Positions 1 to 10,246 of a stretch of DNA of 64,000 bases are shown here, piece by piece. The translations under genes were made by a program, and so were the position numbers. The stretch spans positions 248,001-312,000 of the forward strand of contig NZ_JABFDH010000002.1 of the NCBI RefSeq assembly GCF_013403975.1. The letters run 5' to 3'. How positions within the stretch are numbered: the stretch's first letter is position 1; each line of letters starts with the position of its first letter. The DNA is from Winogradskyella ursingii (lineage in GTDB: Bacteria; Bacteroidota; Bacteroidia; Flavobacteriales; Flavobacteriaceae). The notes under the pieces were generated by a model. The model was not told the origin of the DNA, searched no databases, and saw only the letters and a program-made list of their open reading frames with translations.

Positions 1-3000
1 TTCTCTGGTCTCCTTTTCTGGTCAAACCTATCGATTTGTAAAAGGTTTCCATATTAAGGGTTGTGTTAATATTATGTGTGTTTGAATTTTGAATCGCGTT
101 ACCTAAATTGAAAGAATTAAAAGTTCCTGGATTGTTTGGATCCTCCAACAATAAACCATCATTTAAATCCGAACCTTTTTGCCATTGAAACATCCCATTG
201 TATGCATAAGTTGTTCTTAAAAAATTAAGAGCAGGAATTTTATACAATGGTAATTCATAATTCACCTGGATCTGTTGTGTCTGAAAATTTGGATCACCAA
301 AATCAAAAAAACCATCCCAAACATCTAGATCTGGATCTTGCCTGCCATTTATACGGTCGTCCACAAAATAGTTACGGACAATATTAGTGTTAGCCGCGGT
401 AAAGTTGAGACTTAAGGCATCAGTAATATTGTAATTTATAACATATTGAAAATCAAAAGTATAATTTCTTCTAAACAGTTCCTCTATTCCTATATTATTA
501 CCACCCAATTCTACTTCTCTAAATTTCTGTTTACTGAATTGCCTATTGATATCCGTATTTACAGAGAAGCTAGTTGGCAAGAGATTCAAATTGAAATCCT
601 TCAAAATTTTTGCATACTTTCCTGTAAACAATGAATCGTTTTCCTTAAAAGGCTCAATACGAATAGGATTAAAAGCATAATTGTAATTAACACCAGCCCT
701 TATTCTTTGATCTAATGCATTTTCAATTTCAAAATCGCGATGTTCTACTTTATTATAAGAATAGTTAAAAGTTAAATTTTCTACATCGTAGAATCGTTTT
801 TCAGCTTCACCGGTTCTTTGTTTTTTTACCCCAATAAAATTGATACTTTTTCGTTTGGTATAATTTTCATTTACCTTAAGAATAGAATCTCTGTTAGTGG
901 TATTTTCTAACTGGGTCTCTAATTCTATATCACGATAAAACTCGTCGAATTGAGGTGTAATAACTTCTTCACTCTGAGAATAATTAAACGGTAGCTGAAT
1001 GCCCCATTTTTTCGGTAACAACTGTCCCAATTGCACATTAGTAACTACATCATAAGCTTTTAAGTCTTCACGACTTCTTTGGTTTGGTGATTGCTCAATG
1101 CCACCAAAACCAATAGTGCTTTGTTGACCAGAAGCACTGACATCCGCAAAATCCGCAATGTTAGTATCCATACTTAAAATGGCCGCCCAACCACCTTCAT
1201 TATCTAACTCAGACATTCGTAATTCGTTAAACCAGACTTCACCACAAGCGGTTCTGTTCATAGCAGATGAACCAGAATTCTTTACACCAACCATTAACAC
1301 CCTTATTTCACCAAAATTCGGATTACCTTTAATACCAATACGTTGTTGCCTAGGACTTGTATTTATATCTGCAAAAGGGGTATCTGGGTCAGTTAGCGGA
1401 ACGTCTATTAACTCACCACCAATCACATTATAATAAGTTGGGTCTAATCCTGTTAACGATCCATCGGCAATACCTCTTGATTTAATTTGCTGAAGATATT
1501 CCAGTGGAATTTCTATTTCATTTTCTAATGGCCAAACTTCTCTTGGCGTGGAAGTAGAATTAGCAATAGACTCTTTTAACGGGATTTGAATTTCGTAAAA
1601 GTTATCAGTGAAATCATTCCCCATTCTTATAAATCCTATTAACTCACCATCATCTAAAGTTTCGCCATCTTGAGCTTCGGCATGTAAAAACATACGTAAG
1701 TTTTTGTACTGACGCATATCTACACTCACATACTTAAACACACCTCTGGAATCTGTTGGATCTAGATCACAAACCTGTAACACCAATGATTGCTCATTCT
1801 GTCTAATAATATTATTATTATTGTTAAGCTCTTCACGTCTTACACCTGGTGGTATTTCATAATTACCATCATTTTCTTGTACTCCCACGATAGCCACATT
1901 GAATTCTGCATCTGCACTGTTGTTAGTTGCATCACTATCTAAATCTTGAGTGAAGCGTCTCCAATCACTTCTAACTAAATCTAAAGTCGCAAAACGCAAA
2001 GTCGTATTTTGTGTAAAATCCTGAAGATACATTCTCGCAAAACGTACAGAACGAATATCCGATATACCGCCAATTGCATTGGTTGGTTCGTTAATCGGCA
2101 ACCTGAATTGGTACCAAACCACATCACGTTCGTCACCGTTTGGCAAAGTCACCGTTTTGGGTTTTATATCATTAATTTGGGGATTATTTATGTTTAAGTT
2201 ACTTGGTGTAATCTGTACTTCGTACTCAAAATAACTATCAATGGTATTCATTGTGTTATCTCGGTTAATATCCTCTACATCTGGCTGTGTTGTTGAACCT
2301 CTATTGGTGTCTGTAAATACATCTGGTGTGTTGCCTTCTTGACCATTATATTTTTTATATCGCTCAAATATATTTCCGTCTGTATTTAAATAGTAAGTGT
2401 AATTATCTTTAGCTGGATCTTCAAATCCTGAAAAACCACTTGGAAATTGCATTTGTTCATCCAAATCATCATAACCGTCAAATCCCACGTCTTGATTAGC
2501 TCTCTCTTCACCAGTCGTAGCAAACGTGTAAATTAAAGATTGGCTTTGAGGAACTACACCGCCAAAAACAGTTGGATTCAATGATGAAATATCACCATCT
2601 TCTGGCAGTCCATTTTCGTATTGTTTTTTACCATCCTTAAGTACATCCTCTGAAATATTACCTAGATTAATGGTCAAGGTTCCACCAGGATTTGTGGGAT
2701 TATCCAAAAATGGATCTTGCACCCAAAATTCTATGTACTCTACATTAGCCTGTTCAAAGTCGGTAGATGTAATTTGTCTTGTTATACCAGCCCAACTGTT
2801 GCCAGGATTTAATGTGTCGTCTGTCGCATTTGGATCAAAATTATATGGTCCTCTTTCAGAAGGGTAGTAACTCAAATCTAAGGTATTGATTACTGAAGTT
2901 TGCCCTTGGGCTATATCAAATTGTGGAAAAATTTCATCTATAAAAACCCGTCTCGTATACAGGTTTGAAACATCATCGTCAGATATACCATCTGGTCTTT

Positions 3001-5782
3001 GATTACTATAAAAAATAGGGTCAATGGTATACCAGTTTAGTAATGCCCTACCATAACCATTTTCTATACCTGTGTCATCGTTTCCTGGAATGCTAGGTGG
3101 CAATTCTCTGGGCCTACTTGAAAGTGACCAGGCTAAAGGATTCAATAATTCAATAGAACCTTGAGTTCCTTCAAAATCATCAATATATGCTGTTGCTTCG
3201 CCATTAAAATCCGTGCCTTTTGGTGCACCTGGCAAAAGGTAAGCAAATTCACCTCTTACCGAGAGGTTAGAAGGCACGTCCGTATCAATATTCGGTAATT
3301 TATTCGCAAGTCGTGTTAAAAACGGAACTTCGGTAGAATAGTTACCGTTAAATCCAAAAATCGTATTATTAATAGGCTCAGAATCGAAGTTGGCTTTTTG
3401 TGTTATCGGTCTTTCGTTTAGGTTTAACAATGTTCCTCCTAAAACAAAATTTTCATTAAATTGATGCTCTACATTAATACCAGTAAAACGTCTTGTTTGC
3501 TGACCAAACAATGCATTATTTTCAGAAGATACATTAATTGGTGTGTTTGATGCCAGCAATGCTTCATCTAAAATCTCAACTCTTCCCGCAGCGTAATTCA
3601 CGGTATAATCGATTCCTTCTACCAAAACCTGTCCATTAGCAGTTACACGAATAGATCCTCTTGCTGCATTAAACGGGATTGGGATACCGCCTCCACCACT
3701 GCTTTTAAACCTTCCTTTTATTTGAAATTTATTTTTTTCTGCTTCATCTCTTGCCGCAGTTTTAGTGGATTGGTAGAGTAAATCGTAAACGTACTTTTCT
3801 TGGTTTGGATTGGTATAAACGTCCTGTTCGTAATCCGAATCGTTATTATTTGGGTTTCCATCATCATCTAAAACATCAAATAGATATCGTCCAAAAGGTT
3901 CTGTTTTAGTAAAAATTATTTTACCGTTTTGTGTTATTACGGTGATTCCAGGCACATAATCAAAAAAACCATCGCCTCGTTCTTGTGGATCATTATTAAA
4001 GTTTAGACGATCTAAATGAAACAATCTAATTAAAGGTGTTTCCTGAATTTCCGTATCATCACCTGTAAACGGAGTATTATTATCAAATGGCGGAAAGGTT
4101 GTACCCTCAACAGGCCTTATATAATTTAACGGTGAAGCTTCTGTATAAAAAATGTTTAATCTAAAATCTTCTCGATCTAATTGAAATGCTCCAGTATCGT
4201 AGATGTTCTTCATCATAAGGTCCCAAACAGGTTGCTCAACTGCTGTAACCGCACTCTTTAACATTTTAAGAATTAAACTTTGGTTGTTGATAATTTGATT
4301 GCCGTTATCTGCCGTATCAACATCTGTAGCGTCCACACCATCATTAGCAAATTCACCAACTTGAAATACTTCGCCATTAATAGTATATTGAAATGCAACG
4401 GCCAAAACTTCATCATTTAATAATCGCTGATTTAATGAGATGTAACCTAATTCTGATTGTAAAAAATAATCACGCCCTTCTTCTAATTTTCTGGCCGCTT
4501 CTAGCTTTCCGTAATCGAAACCCTCATTAACAGGAATGTTAACCCCGTTTTCAACTTGGGTGATATCCCTAACCAAATCATTGAGCTGCGAACCTGGATT
4601 ACCAATATTGGTTGGGTCAAAATCATTATTACTGTTTTTTGGTCGTGCACCAGGATCATTAATAAAACCTGGAGGTAACGGATTTAACCCAATATCCTCA
4701 GGCTCCGATTCTCCTAAATCCTGAAATGCCACAACATTACGCACATTTTCCGTTCTATTGCTTCTATTGGTAACCCATACTTCTACTCTTGTGATCTGCA
4801 GACCTTGATTATCTATAAACGGGTATTGTAATAATGATTGGTTATAAGTATCCCTAAAATATTGAGCTAAAAAGAAGTGTCTATTTTCATCATAGTCTCT
4901 TGCAAAGAATTCAAATTCCTCTAAGGTGCCTCCACCTTCGGCCACCACAGAATTGGATTCTGATTGTTGTTCCGAAAATACTGCTGTAACTCTCGTTTTA
5001 CCAAATTGTAGCTCGGTCTTTACACCAAATAAACTTTGCGCTCCAGTGATCAGAGAGCTGTTTATCGGCATATTTACATTACCAACCTCAATTTTTCTAA
5101 CGATATCGTCTTCCGTTGGAGTGTATTCTAATTTTACTAAATTTTGAAAATCAAGTGTTGCTTCTGTATCGTAATTTGCTGTAACTTGAAGTCTTGTACC
5201 TACTTTACCCAGCAAACTAAGACTTATTCTCTGATCAAAATCAAAAGTGAAATTAGTTCGGTTTCTAGGAGAAAATGAAGGGTTATCTTGTTTTGAAAAT
5301 AATACTCCTAAATCTACATCAACTGATCCTTGAGGTATAATATTAATGGTATTACCACCAAAAATCGTTTCAAAAAGTCCTGAATTGACATAAAATTCTG
5401 GTAATAAGTTCTTTTGGTCTTCTTCGGTTCCTTCTTTTTGGCCGGCAGCAGCATCTGCCATTCTCTTATAATATTCCTTAAGTTGTTCCTGAAGTACCAG
5501 ACGCTGAAATTCTTCTGGCGTGAGAATTAATGGGTAATTAATATTAAAATTACCTATTTTCTCAGTATAAATGTAACGGTCTAAAATAGGATCGTAAGTG
5601 TATTTTGAAACGATACTATTGGGATTTGGCATTTTAATTTTCCCAAGGGCAAAAGAAGTTTTAGTAGAGTCTTGTTCTGGTTCGTTATCCTGTGCAGTAA
5701 CGGTAACACTTATTAGCATTACAAACGCCAATATGCACTTAAAATTAATAGATTGTAATAGGTTATAGTTACTGTTATTCAA
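1..5782 (-). CDS. sprA: Cell-surface protein SprA (type IX secretion translocon), 3' end outside window
   Basis: About 1,927 codons run off the left edge. SprA/Sov forms the giant outer-membrane barrel of the type IX secretion system and is needed for gliding and secretion in Flavobacteria. The translation shows family-typical stretches such as SLSSRPREL (near residue 880) and TGEERANQDVGFDGYDDL (near residue 1,085), plus many aromatic-rich beta-strand repeats. The first ATG (5719) would leave only a ten-residue leader ending TVTAQ. The open frame extends 21 codons upstream to a TTG at 5782, giving a complete signal peptide (NFKCILAFVMLISVTVTAQ core), so I chose TTG. The gene starts 5 nt after the ruvA stop and is probably co-transcribed with it. 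SprA is usually about 2,400 residues, so roughly the last fifth is missing here. Confidence 0.93.
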   Translation of the reverse strand, partial: MNNSNYNLLQSINFKCILAFVMLISVTVTAQDNEPEQDSTKTSFALGKIKMPNPNSIVSKYTYDPILDRYIYTEKIGNFNINYPLILTPEEFQRLVLQEQLKEYYKRMADAAAGQKEGTEEDQKNLLPEFYVNSGLFETIFGGNTINIIPQGSVDVDLGVLFSKQDNPSFSPRNRTNFTFDFDQRISLSLLGKVGTRLQVTANYDTEATLDFQNLVKLEYTPTEDDIVRKIEVGNVNMPINSSLITGAQSLFGVKTELQFGKTRVTAVFSEQQSESNSVVAEGGGTLEEFEFFARDYDENRHFFLAQYFRDTYNQSLLQYPFIDNQGLQITRVEVWVTNRSNRTENVRNVVAFQDLGESEPEDIGLNPLPPGFINDPGARPKNSNNDFDPTNIGNPGSQLNDLVRDITQVENGVNIPVNEGFDYGKLEAARKLEEGRDYFLQSELGYISLNQRLLNDEVLAVAFQYTINGEVFQVGEFANDGVDATDVDTADNGNQIINNQSLILKMLKSAVTAVEQPVWDLMMKNIYDTGAFQLDREDFRLNIFYTEASPLNYIRPVEGTTFPPFDNNTPFTGDDTEIQETPLIRLFHLDRLNFNNDPQERGDGFFDYVPGITVITQNGKIIFTKTEPFGRYLFDVLDDDGNPNNNDSDYEQDVYTNPNQEKYVYDLLYQSTKTAARDEAEKNKFQIKGRFKSSGGGGIPIPFNAARGSIRVTANGQVLVEGIDYTVNYAAGRVEILDEALLASNTPINVSSENNALFGQQTRRFTGINVEHQFNENFVLGGTLLNLNERPITQKANFDSEPINNTIFGFNGNYSTEVPFLTRLANKLPNIDTDVPSNLSVRGEFAYLLPGAPKGTDFNGEATAYIDDFEGTQGSIELLNPLAWSLSSRPRELPPSIPGNDDTGIENGYGRALLNWYTIDPIFYSNQRPDGISDDDVSNLYTRRVFIDEIFPQFDIAQGQTSVINTLDLSYYPSERGPYNFDPNATDDTLNPGNSWAGITRQITSTDFEQANVEYIEFWVQDPFLDNPTNPGGTLTINLGNISEDVLKDGKKQYENGLPEDGDISSLNPTVFGGVVPQSQSLIYTFATTGEERANQDVGFDGYDDLDEQMQFPSGFSGFEDPAKDNYTYYLNTDGNIFERYKKYNGQEGNTPDVFTDTNRGSTTQPDVEDINRDNTMNTIDSYFEYEVQITPSNLNINNPQINDIKPKTVTLPNGDERDVVWYQFRLPINEPTNAIGGISDIRSVRFARMYLQDFTQNTTLRFATLDLVRSDWRRFTQDLDSDATNNSADAEFNVAIVGVQENDGNYEIPPGVRREELNNNNNIIRQNEQSLVLQVCDLDPTDSRGVFKYVSVDMRQYKNLRMFLHAEAQDGETLDDGELIGFIRMGNDFTDNFYEIQIPLKESIANSTSTPREVWPLENEIEIPLEYLQQIKSRGIADGSLTGLDPTYYNVIGGELIDVPLTDPDTPFADINTSPRQQRIGIKGNPNFGEIRVLMVGVKNSGSSAMNRTACGEVWFNELRMSELDNEGGWAAILSMDTNIADFADVSASGQQSTIGFGGIEQSPNQRSREDLKAYDVVTNVQLGQLLPKKWGIQLPFNYSQSEEVITPQFDEFYRDIELETQLENTTNRDSILKVNENYTKRKSINFIGVKKQRTGEAEKRFYDVENLTFNYSYNKVEHRDFEIENALDQRIRAGVNYNYAFNPIRIEPFKENDSLFTGKYAKILKDFNLNLLPTSFSVNTDINRQFSKQKFREVELGGNNIGIEELFRRNYTFDFQYVINYNITDALSLNFTAANTNIVRNYFVDDRINGRQDPDLDVWDGFFDFGDPNFQTQQIQVNYELPLYKIPALNFLRTTYAYNGMFQWQKGSDLNDGLLLEDPNNPGTFNSFNLGNAIQNSNTHNINTTLNMETFYKSIGLTRKGDQR

Positions 5783-5787
5783 TTGTA

Positions 5788-6369
5788 TTATAAGTTTTTG
5801 AGAGCCTCTTTTATTATTTGCTCAACTTGTGCATCAGGTTGTGTTTTTACAATTCTATCAATGGCTTTTTCTGCCAATTTTTTGTTAAAGCCTAAAACTT
5901 CTAAAGCAGATAACGCTTCATCCTTACTCGTATTGTTTGCTATTAGAGAAACTTCATCTATACCGTAAACTTTTAACACTTTATCCTTTAAATCTATAAT
6001 AACTCGTTGGGCTGTTTTTAATCCGATTCCCTTAACGCTTTGTATTAAAGCCACATCTTCGCTCGCAATACCTTCCTTGACCTGTTGTGGTGTTAATGAT
6101 GACAGCATTGTACGCGCGGTATTGGCACCAATTCCACTAACAGAAATTAGTAACTTAAATATTTCGCGCTCCGTTTTGGACGCAAAGCCATATAGCGTAT
6201 GAGCATCTTCTCTAACCTGTAAAAAAGTATAAAGTTTTAAATTTTCCTGATCGGGAATTTGAGAAAACGTATGAAGCGAAATATTAACAAAGTAGCCGAC
6301 ACCGTTACAATCTAAAACAACATCAGTCGGGTTTTTCTCAACCAATTTCCCCTCTAAGTGTGTAATCAT
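5788..6369 (-). CDS. ruvA: Holliday junction branch migration protein RuvA
   Basis: This 193-residue protein has normal RuvA length. It recognises four-way DNA junctions and recruits the RuvB motor. The N-terminal OB fold begins MITHLEGKL and contains the typical CNGVGYFV segment. Two helix-hairpin-helix motifs follow (SGIGANTA near residue 79 and VKGIGLKTA near residue 113), and then the C-terminal RuvB-binding three-helix domain (about 145-193). It lies between maeB and sprA, a gene order I recall from other Flavobacteriia. Its partner ruvB is in the same window at 12635-13657 but in a separate transcription unit. Confidence 0.97.
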   Translation of the reverse strand: MITHLEGKLVEKNPTDVVLDCNGVGYFVNISLHTFSQIPDQENLKLYTFLQVREDAHTLYGFASKTEREIFKLLISVSGIGANTARTMLSSLTPQQVKEGIASEDVALIQSVKGIGLKTAQRVIIDLKDKVLKVYGIDEVSLIANNTSKDEALSALEVLGFNKKLAEKAIDRIVKTQPDAQVEQIIKEALKNL

Positions 6370-6393
6370 TTATGTTATGAAAAAGTTAAAAGC

Positions 6394-6401
6394 CAAATGT
6401 A
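6394..6401 (-). promoter_or_regulatory. Putative -7 element of ruvA
   Basis: On the minus strand the octamer TACATTTG matches the Bacteroidota -7 consensus TAnnTTTG and lies about 25 nt before the ruvA ATG. No good -33 TTG is seen at the right distance. The octamer overlaps the interrupted palindrome at 6395-6419. Confidence 0.4.
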
Positions 6402-6419
6402 ATAAAATTATTTACATTT
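6395..6419. repeat. Interrupted palindrome between maeB and ruvA
   Basis: Arms AAATGTAA and TTACATTT are separated by nine A/T bases. The palindrome overlaps the ruvA -7 element, so it could be an operator. It could also be a weak maeB terminator, although no T-run follows it on the minus strand. Confidence 0.3.
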
Positions 6420-6480
6420 TGCGCTTGTATATAAAGACTGTCTCGGTGGATTATCTAAGGTTGAAAAGAAGTAAAAAAAA

Positions 6481-8766
6481 TCATTTTTTCTGAAGTCGTT
6501 TTTCGCGTTCTTGCGCATCTACAACAGCAACGGTCACCATATTAACTATTTCGTCTACACTTGCTCCTAACTGAAGAATATGAACTGGTTTTGCCATACC
6601 GATCATGATAGGACCAATGGACTCTGCCTTATTCAATTCTTTCAATAATTTATAAGTAATATTTGCTGAATCAAGATTAGGAAATATTAAAGTATTCACC
6701 TTGCGACCTGCTAATTTTGAAAAAGGAAAAATATCCTGAAGCATTTTAGAATTTAGGGCAAAGTCTAATTGCACCTCGCCATCCACAACCATTTCCGGAT
6801 AGGTCTCATGCAAAAAGTTTACGGCATCCCTTACTTTTTTAGCATTTGGATTTTCTGAGGATCCGAAATTTGAATAGGATGTCATAGCGATAACAGGCTC
6901 AATCCCGAACATCTTAGCTACTTTCGAAGTCATATATGCAATACGTGCCAAATCTTCTGCCGTTGGATTAATATTGATAGCTGTATCACTTAGAAACATT
7001 GGTCCTCTTTGAGTCATCATTATGTTCGTGGTTGCAACTCTGGTTACACCTTTTGCCATTCCAATTAGCTCTAACATTGGCTTTACAACTTGCGGGTAAC
7101 TCGTAGAGTAGCCAGATATCACAGCATCTGCATCACCTTCGTTAACCATCATAGCTGCAAAATAGTTGCGTTCTCTCATTACTTTTTGCGCCGCATAAAG
7201 TGTAATCCCTTTCCGTTTTTTGAGCTTCCAATAAGCATCCGCATATTTGTTTTTTCGGTCTAGTTCTTCGTCAGATTTTGGATCGATGATTAACACATTC
7301 GCATCAAACTCAATCTCTTCCATTAAATCAAGAATTGTTTTTCGTCTTCCCAGAAGTATTGGCATAGCTATACCTTCGTCATAGGCAATTTGAGCTGCTT
7401 TTAGAACATCTAATTGGTCAGCTTCTGCAAATACCACACGTTTTGGATTGGTGCGTGCTCTTCCTAAAAGTAACCTCACTAACTTATTATCAGAACCTAA
7501 TCGCTCTAATAATGAGTTTTTATATTTTTCCCAGTCTTCTATTGGTTCTTTAGCTACACCACTTTCTATAGCTGCTTTTGCAACTGCTGGAGGCACTTCG
7601 GCAATTAAGCGAGGATCAAATGGCTTTGGAATAATATAATCTCTACCAAAGGTGAGTCGAGTTTCATTGTAAGCCAGATTTACCTGTTCAGGAACTGGTT
7701 CTTTGGCCAATCTCGAGAGTGCCTTAACAGCAGCCATCTTCATAGCTTCATTAATTTTTGTAGCTCTTACATCGAGTGCTCCTCTAAATATAAATGGAAA
7801 CCCAAGTACGTTATTCACTTGGTTAGGATGGTCACTTCGACCAGTTGCCATTATAATATCGTCTCTTGTATCCAGTGCCAATTGGTAATCGATTTCTGGA
7901 TTTGGATTGGCCATTGCAAAAACAATTGGATTTGATGCCATTGATTTTAGCATAGACGGGGAGACAATATCTGCCATAGACAGGCCAATAAAAACATCTG
8001 CGTCTTTCATAGCTTCATCTAAGGTGTCTATTTTCCTGTGTGTTGCGAATTCAGCTTTTTCAGTAGAAAGGTTTTCTCTGTCTTTTCTGATGACACCTTT
8101 ACTATCCAACATAACTATATTTTCTCTACTAGCGCCAAATGCTTGATATAGTCTTGTGCATGATATGGCAGCTGCACCAGCGCCACTTACTACAATGCTT
8201 ACTTCATCTATTTTTTTATTTGCAAGTTCAAGTGCATTTAACAAAGCAGCAGCAGATATAATGGCAGTTCCGTGCTGGTCGTCGTGCATTACCGGAATAT
8301 CCAGTTCTTCTTTAAGACGACGTTCTATCTCAAACGCTTCTGGAGCCTTAATATCTTCAAGATTTATACCTCCAAATGTTGGAGCAATCATCTTCACGGT
8401 TTGAATGAACTCTTCGACATTTTCAGTACCTACTTCAATATCAAACACATCAATATCCGCGAATATTTTAAATAGCAACCCTTTGCCTTCCATTACAGGT
8501 TTAGAGGCTTCAGGGCCAATATTACCTAAACCCAAAACAGCTGTACCGTTAGAAATAACGGCAACCAAGTTTCCTTTGGCCGTATATTTATAGACATTAT
8601 TAATGTCCTTTTCAATTTCTAAACACGGCTCTGCAACACCCGGAGAATAAGCTAAAGACAAATCGCGCTGTGAAGCATGCTTTTTTGAAGGTACGACCCT
8701 AATTTTGCCTGGTATTGGTTTTGCGTGATATACTAAGGCTTCTATACGTTTGCTTTGTTTGCTCAT
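6481..8766 (-). CDS. maeB: NADP-dependent malic enzyme with C-terminal phosphotransacetylase-like domain
   Basis: This 761-residue hybrid malic enzyme catalyses oxidative decarboxylation of malate to pyruvate in the cytoplasm, linking the TCA cycle to biosynthesis. Residues 1 to about 430 are the malic enzyme part, with YSPGVAEPC near residue 40, the metal-site segment [20 protein letters not shown] and the dinucleotide fold [10 protein letters not shown]. Residues from about 430 onward are the phosphate acetyl/butyryltransferase-like domain ([25 protein letters not shown]), which in MaeB proteins is regarded as regulatory and not catalytic. Length and order match the MaeB family. The gene is separated from ruvA by 111 nt, and both probably have their own promoters. 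Confidence 0.96.
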   Translation of the reverse strand: MSKQSKRIEALVYHAKPIPGKIRVVPSKKHASQRDLSLAYSPGVAEPCLEIEKDINNVYKYTAKGNLVAVISNGTAVLGLGNIGPEASKPVMEGKGLLFKIFADIDVFDIEVGTENVEEFIQTVKMIAPTFGGINLEDIKAPEAFEIERRLKEELDIPVMHDDQHGTAIISAAALLNALELANKKIDEVSIVVSGAGAAAISCTRLYQAFGASRENIVMLDSKGVIRKDRENLSTEKAEFATHRKIDTLDEAMKDADVFIGLSMADIVSPSMLKSMASNPIVFAMANPNPEIDYQLALDTRDDIIMATGRSDHPNQVNNVLGFPFIFRGALDVRATKINEAMKMAAVKALSRLAKEPVPEQVNLAYNETRLTFGRDYIIPKPFDPRLIAEVPPAVAKAAIESGVAKEPIEDWEKYKNSLLERLGSDNKLVRLLLGRARTNPKRVVFAEADQLDVLKAAQIAYDEGIAMPILLGRRKTILDLMEEIEFDANVLIIDPKSDEELDRKNKYADAYWKLKKRKGITLYAAQKVMRERNYFAAMMVNEGDADAVISGYSTSYPQVVKPMLELIGMAKGVTRVATTNIMMTQRGPMFLSDTAININPTAEDLARIAYMTSKVAKMFGIEPVIAMTSYSNFGSSENPNAKKVRDAVNFLHETYPEMVVDGEVQLDFALNSKMLQDIFPFSKLAGRKVNTLIFPNLDSANITYKLLKELNKAESIGPIMIGMAKPVHILQLGASVDEIVNMVTVAVVDAQEREKRLQKK

Positions 8767-8785
8767 TTTAGATTGGATTAAGTTG

Positions 8786-8793
8786 CAAAGATA
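8786..8793 (-). promoter_or_regulatory. Putative -7 element of maeB
   Basis: Minus-strand TATCTTTG followed by C matches TAnnTTTG. It lies 19 nt before the maeB ATG, giving a short leader. The -33 element is not clear. Confidence 0.5.
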
Positions 8794-8886
8794 AGTAATG
8801 AAACTTGGTATGAGAGAACTTAAATTTTAAAAAAAATGTTGAAATATATACAGCAAATTAAACCCAATTCAAAAACCCTCAAAACA

Positions 8887-8924
8887 AAAAACCATCTTAA
8901 TAAATTCTTATTAAGATGGTTTTT
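8887..8924 (-). terminator. Intrinsic terminator of the fasciclin gene
   Basis: A perfect 17-bp inverted repeat, with CCATCTTAATAA and TTATTAAGATGG at its centre and an A-run/T-run at its ends, encloses a 4-nt loop. It begins 22 nt after the stop codon of the fasciclin-domain gene. It can work in both directions, but only minus-strand genes flank it. Confidence 0.85.
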
Positions 8925-8946
8925 CAAGTTTATTTTTATCTAGTTA

Positions 8947-9477
8947 TTAATTATATTTAATAATATCGTTTACGACGTGCACAATACCGTTTGCTGTTTC
9001 AATATCTGCAGCTATAACTCTTGCCCCACCAACCGCAACTTGACCTGCATAGTTGGTAATTTCAATGGCATCTCCATTTTCCGCATCTAAAACTTTAGAT
9101 TCGGTGAGTTGATTACTCATGATTTTTGATCCTTTAAAATGGCGATTTACGAAATCCACTAATTTTGCCCTGTTTGTCGGATTAGTTAATTCGGCAAAAT
9201 CTTCTATACTCATTTCTCTGAATGCTTCGTTTGTTGGAATAAACAAGGTGTGCGACTTATCAGTCATAGACAAAGACGCATCTAAACCAGAAAGCATTAA
9301 TAAGTTAGCGAATGTGGATAAGTCCTTATCCATATATATCAAGTCAACTGTTTTGTACTGCATTGAGTTTTTTACTCCTGCTAACGGCTCTTGCATATTC
9401 GTTTGGCTATAGCCAATGTTACCTACAAAGAATAAAGTTAGAGCTAGTGTAATTGTTTTAATCATATTTGTTTTCAT
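8947..9477 (-). CDS. Secreted fasciclin (FAS1) domain protein
   Basis: The protein has 176 residues, with a signal peptide (about 1-25, ending NIGYSQ) followed by a single FAS1 domain (about 40-174). Family landmarks are FANLLMLSGL, HTLFIPTNEAFREM (the H1 region FxPTNxAF) and the C-terminal ANGIVHVVNDII (H2 region, NG.vHvid). FAS1 domains mediate adhesion or act as periplasmic/extracellular binding modules; the ligand cannot be read from sequence. An internal Met at residue 5 is an equally good start. It lies 47 nt downstream of the DUF4136 lipoprotein gene with no terminator between them, so the two may be one transcript for envelope proteins. Confidence 0.9.
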   Translation of the reverse strand: MKTNMIKTITLALTLFFVGNIGYSQTNMQEPLAGVKNSMQYKTVDLIYMDKDLSTFANLLMLSGLDASLSMTDKSHTLFIPTNEAFREMSIEDFAELTNPTNRAKLVDFVNRHFKGSKIMSNQLTESKVLDAENGDAIEITNYAGQVAVGGARVIAADIETANGIVHVVNDIIKYN

Positions 9478-9524
9478 AATATTTGTTTTTATGGTTATTA
9501 ATTGTTTTTATAATTATTTTCTAT

Positions 9525-10115
9525 TTATTTAGTTTTAGGAAATTCTTCAAACATATCGTCTACAAATTCCGAAATGGCTCTAGATTCATTTTGCTGAAAA
9601 ATCAGGTCAGACGCCTTGCCTTCCCAAACCAGTTTCTTAGTATCCGTATCAACGAGTCTAAGAATTAACATACCTTCTTTATATCTATTGACATCAGTCT
9701 CGTAACCCACAAATTGATTGTAATCATAATAGTTATTATAATAATAATTTTGGTAGTATGGACTTACGGCATATCTTCTGTTATAATATCTTGGATAGGT
9801 TGCATAAACAGGTTCTTGAGTGACCTCCTTTTCTACATTTGTCATTGTAGTCAACAGAACCAATAAATCTGGATTGTCCCGATCTATATTATAACCTTGA
9901 TTTTTCATGTTCTGATTAACGCTTTCAATGACCGACATGCCAACGCTGTTGTCATTTTCAAATTTCTCAAAATCATCAAAGTTGCTATTAGGTAAATACG
10001 CAAATGTTTGATAGTTGCTTAAGTCAGTCATTCCCATTTTTTCAGTAGTGACTTTTGGGCCACACGCCAAAAGGGTAATGGCTATGACCATTAATAATAT
10101 TTTAGTTTTCATCAT
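9525..10115 (-). CDS. DUF4136 family lipoprotein
   Basis: This 196-residue protein starts with a lipoprotein signal, MMKTKILLMVIAITLLACG, with the lipid-attachment Cys at residue 18. A DUF4136-like pattern follows: an N-terminal YQTFAYLP strand, then a helix with SVNQNMKNQGYNIDRDNPDLLV, and a C-terminal GMLILRLVDTDTKKLVWEGKA segment. The unusual part is a Tyr/Asn/Arg-rich insertion at about residues 100-140 (NYYYNNYYDYNQF), typical of flavobacterial members. The function of the domain is unknown; it is anchored in the envelope. It may be co-transcribed with the fasciclin gene downstream. Confidence 0.85.
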   Translation of the reverse strand: MMKTKILLMVIAITLLACGPKVTTEKMGMTDLSNYQTFAYLPNSNFDDFEKFENDNSVGMSVIESVNQNMKNQGYNIDRDNPDLLVLLTTMTNVEKEVTQEPVYATYPRYYNRRYAVSPYYQNYYYNNYYDYNQFVGYETDVNRYKEGMLILRLVDTDTKKLVWEGKASDLIFQQNESRAISEFVDDMFEEFPKTK

Positions 10116-10246
10116 AGTTTTTATTTATACTAGTAAGATGAAAAATTTAAACGGGAAGTATGTTCGGAAAAGAAAAATATATTAACCTTAACAATAACAG
10201 TGAGTTAATCTAATGTTAATAACAGTTTGAATATTATTAAAATATC

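Noticed and set aside
1158..5968. Several plus-strand frames of 60-90 codons opposite sprA
   Set aside because: All are antisense to the continuous SprA reading frame, which shows unmistakable family sequence throughout.
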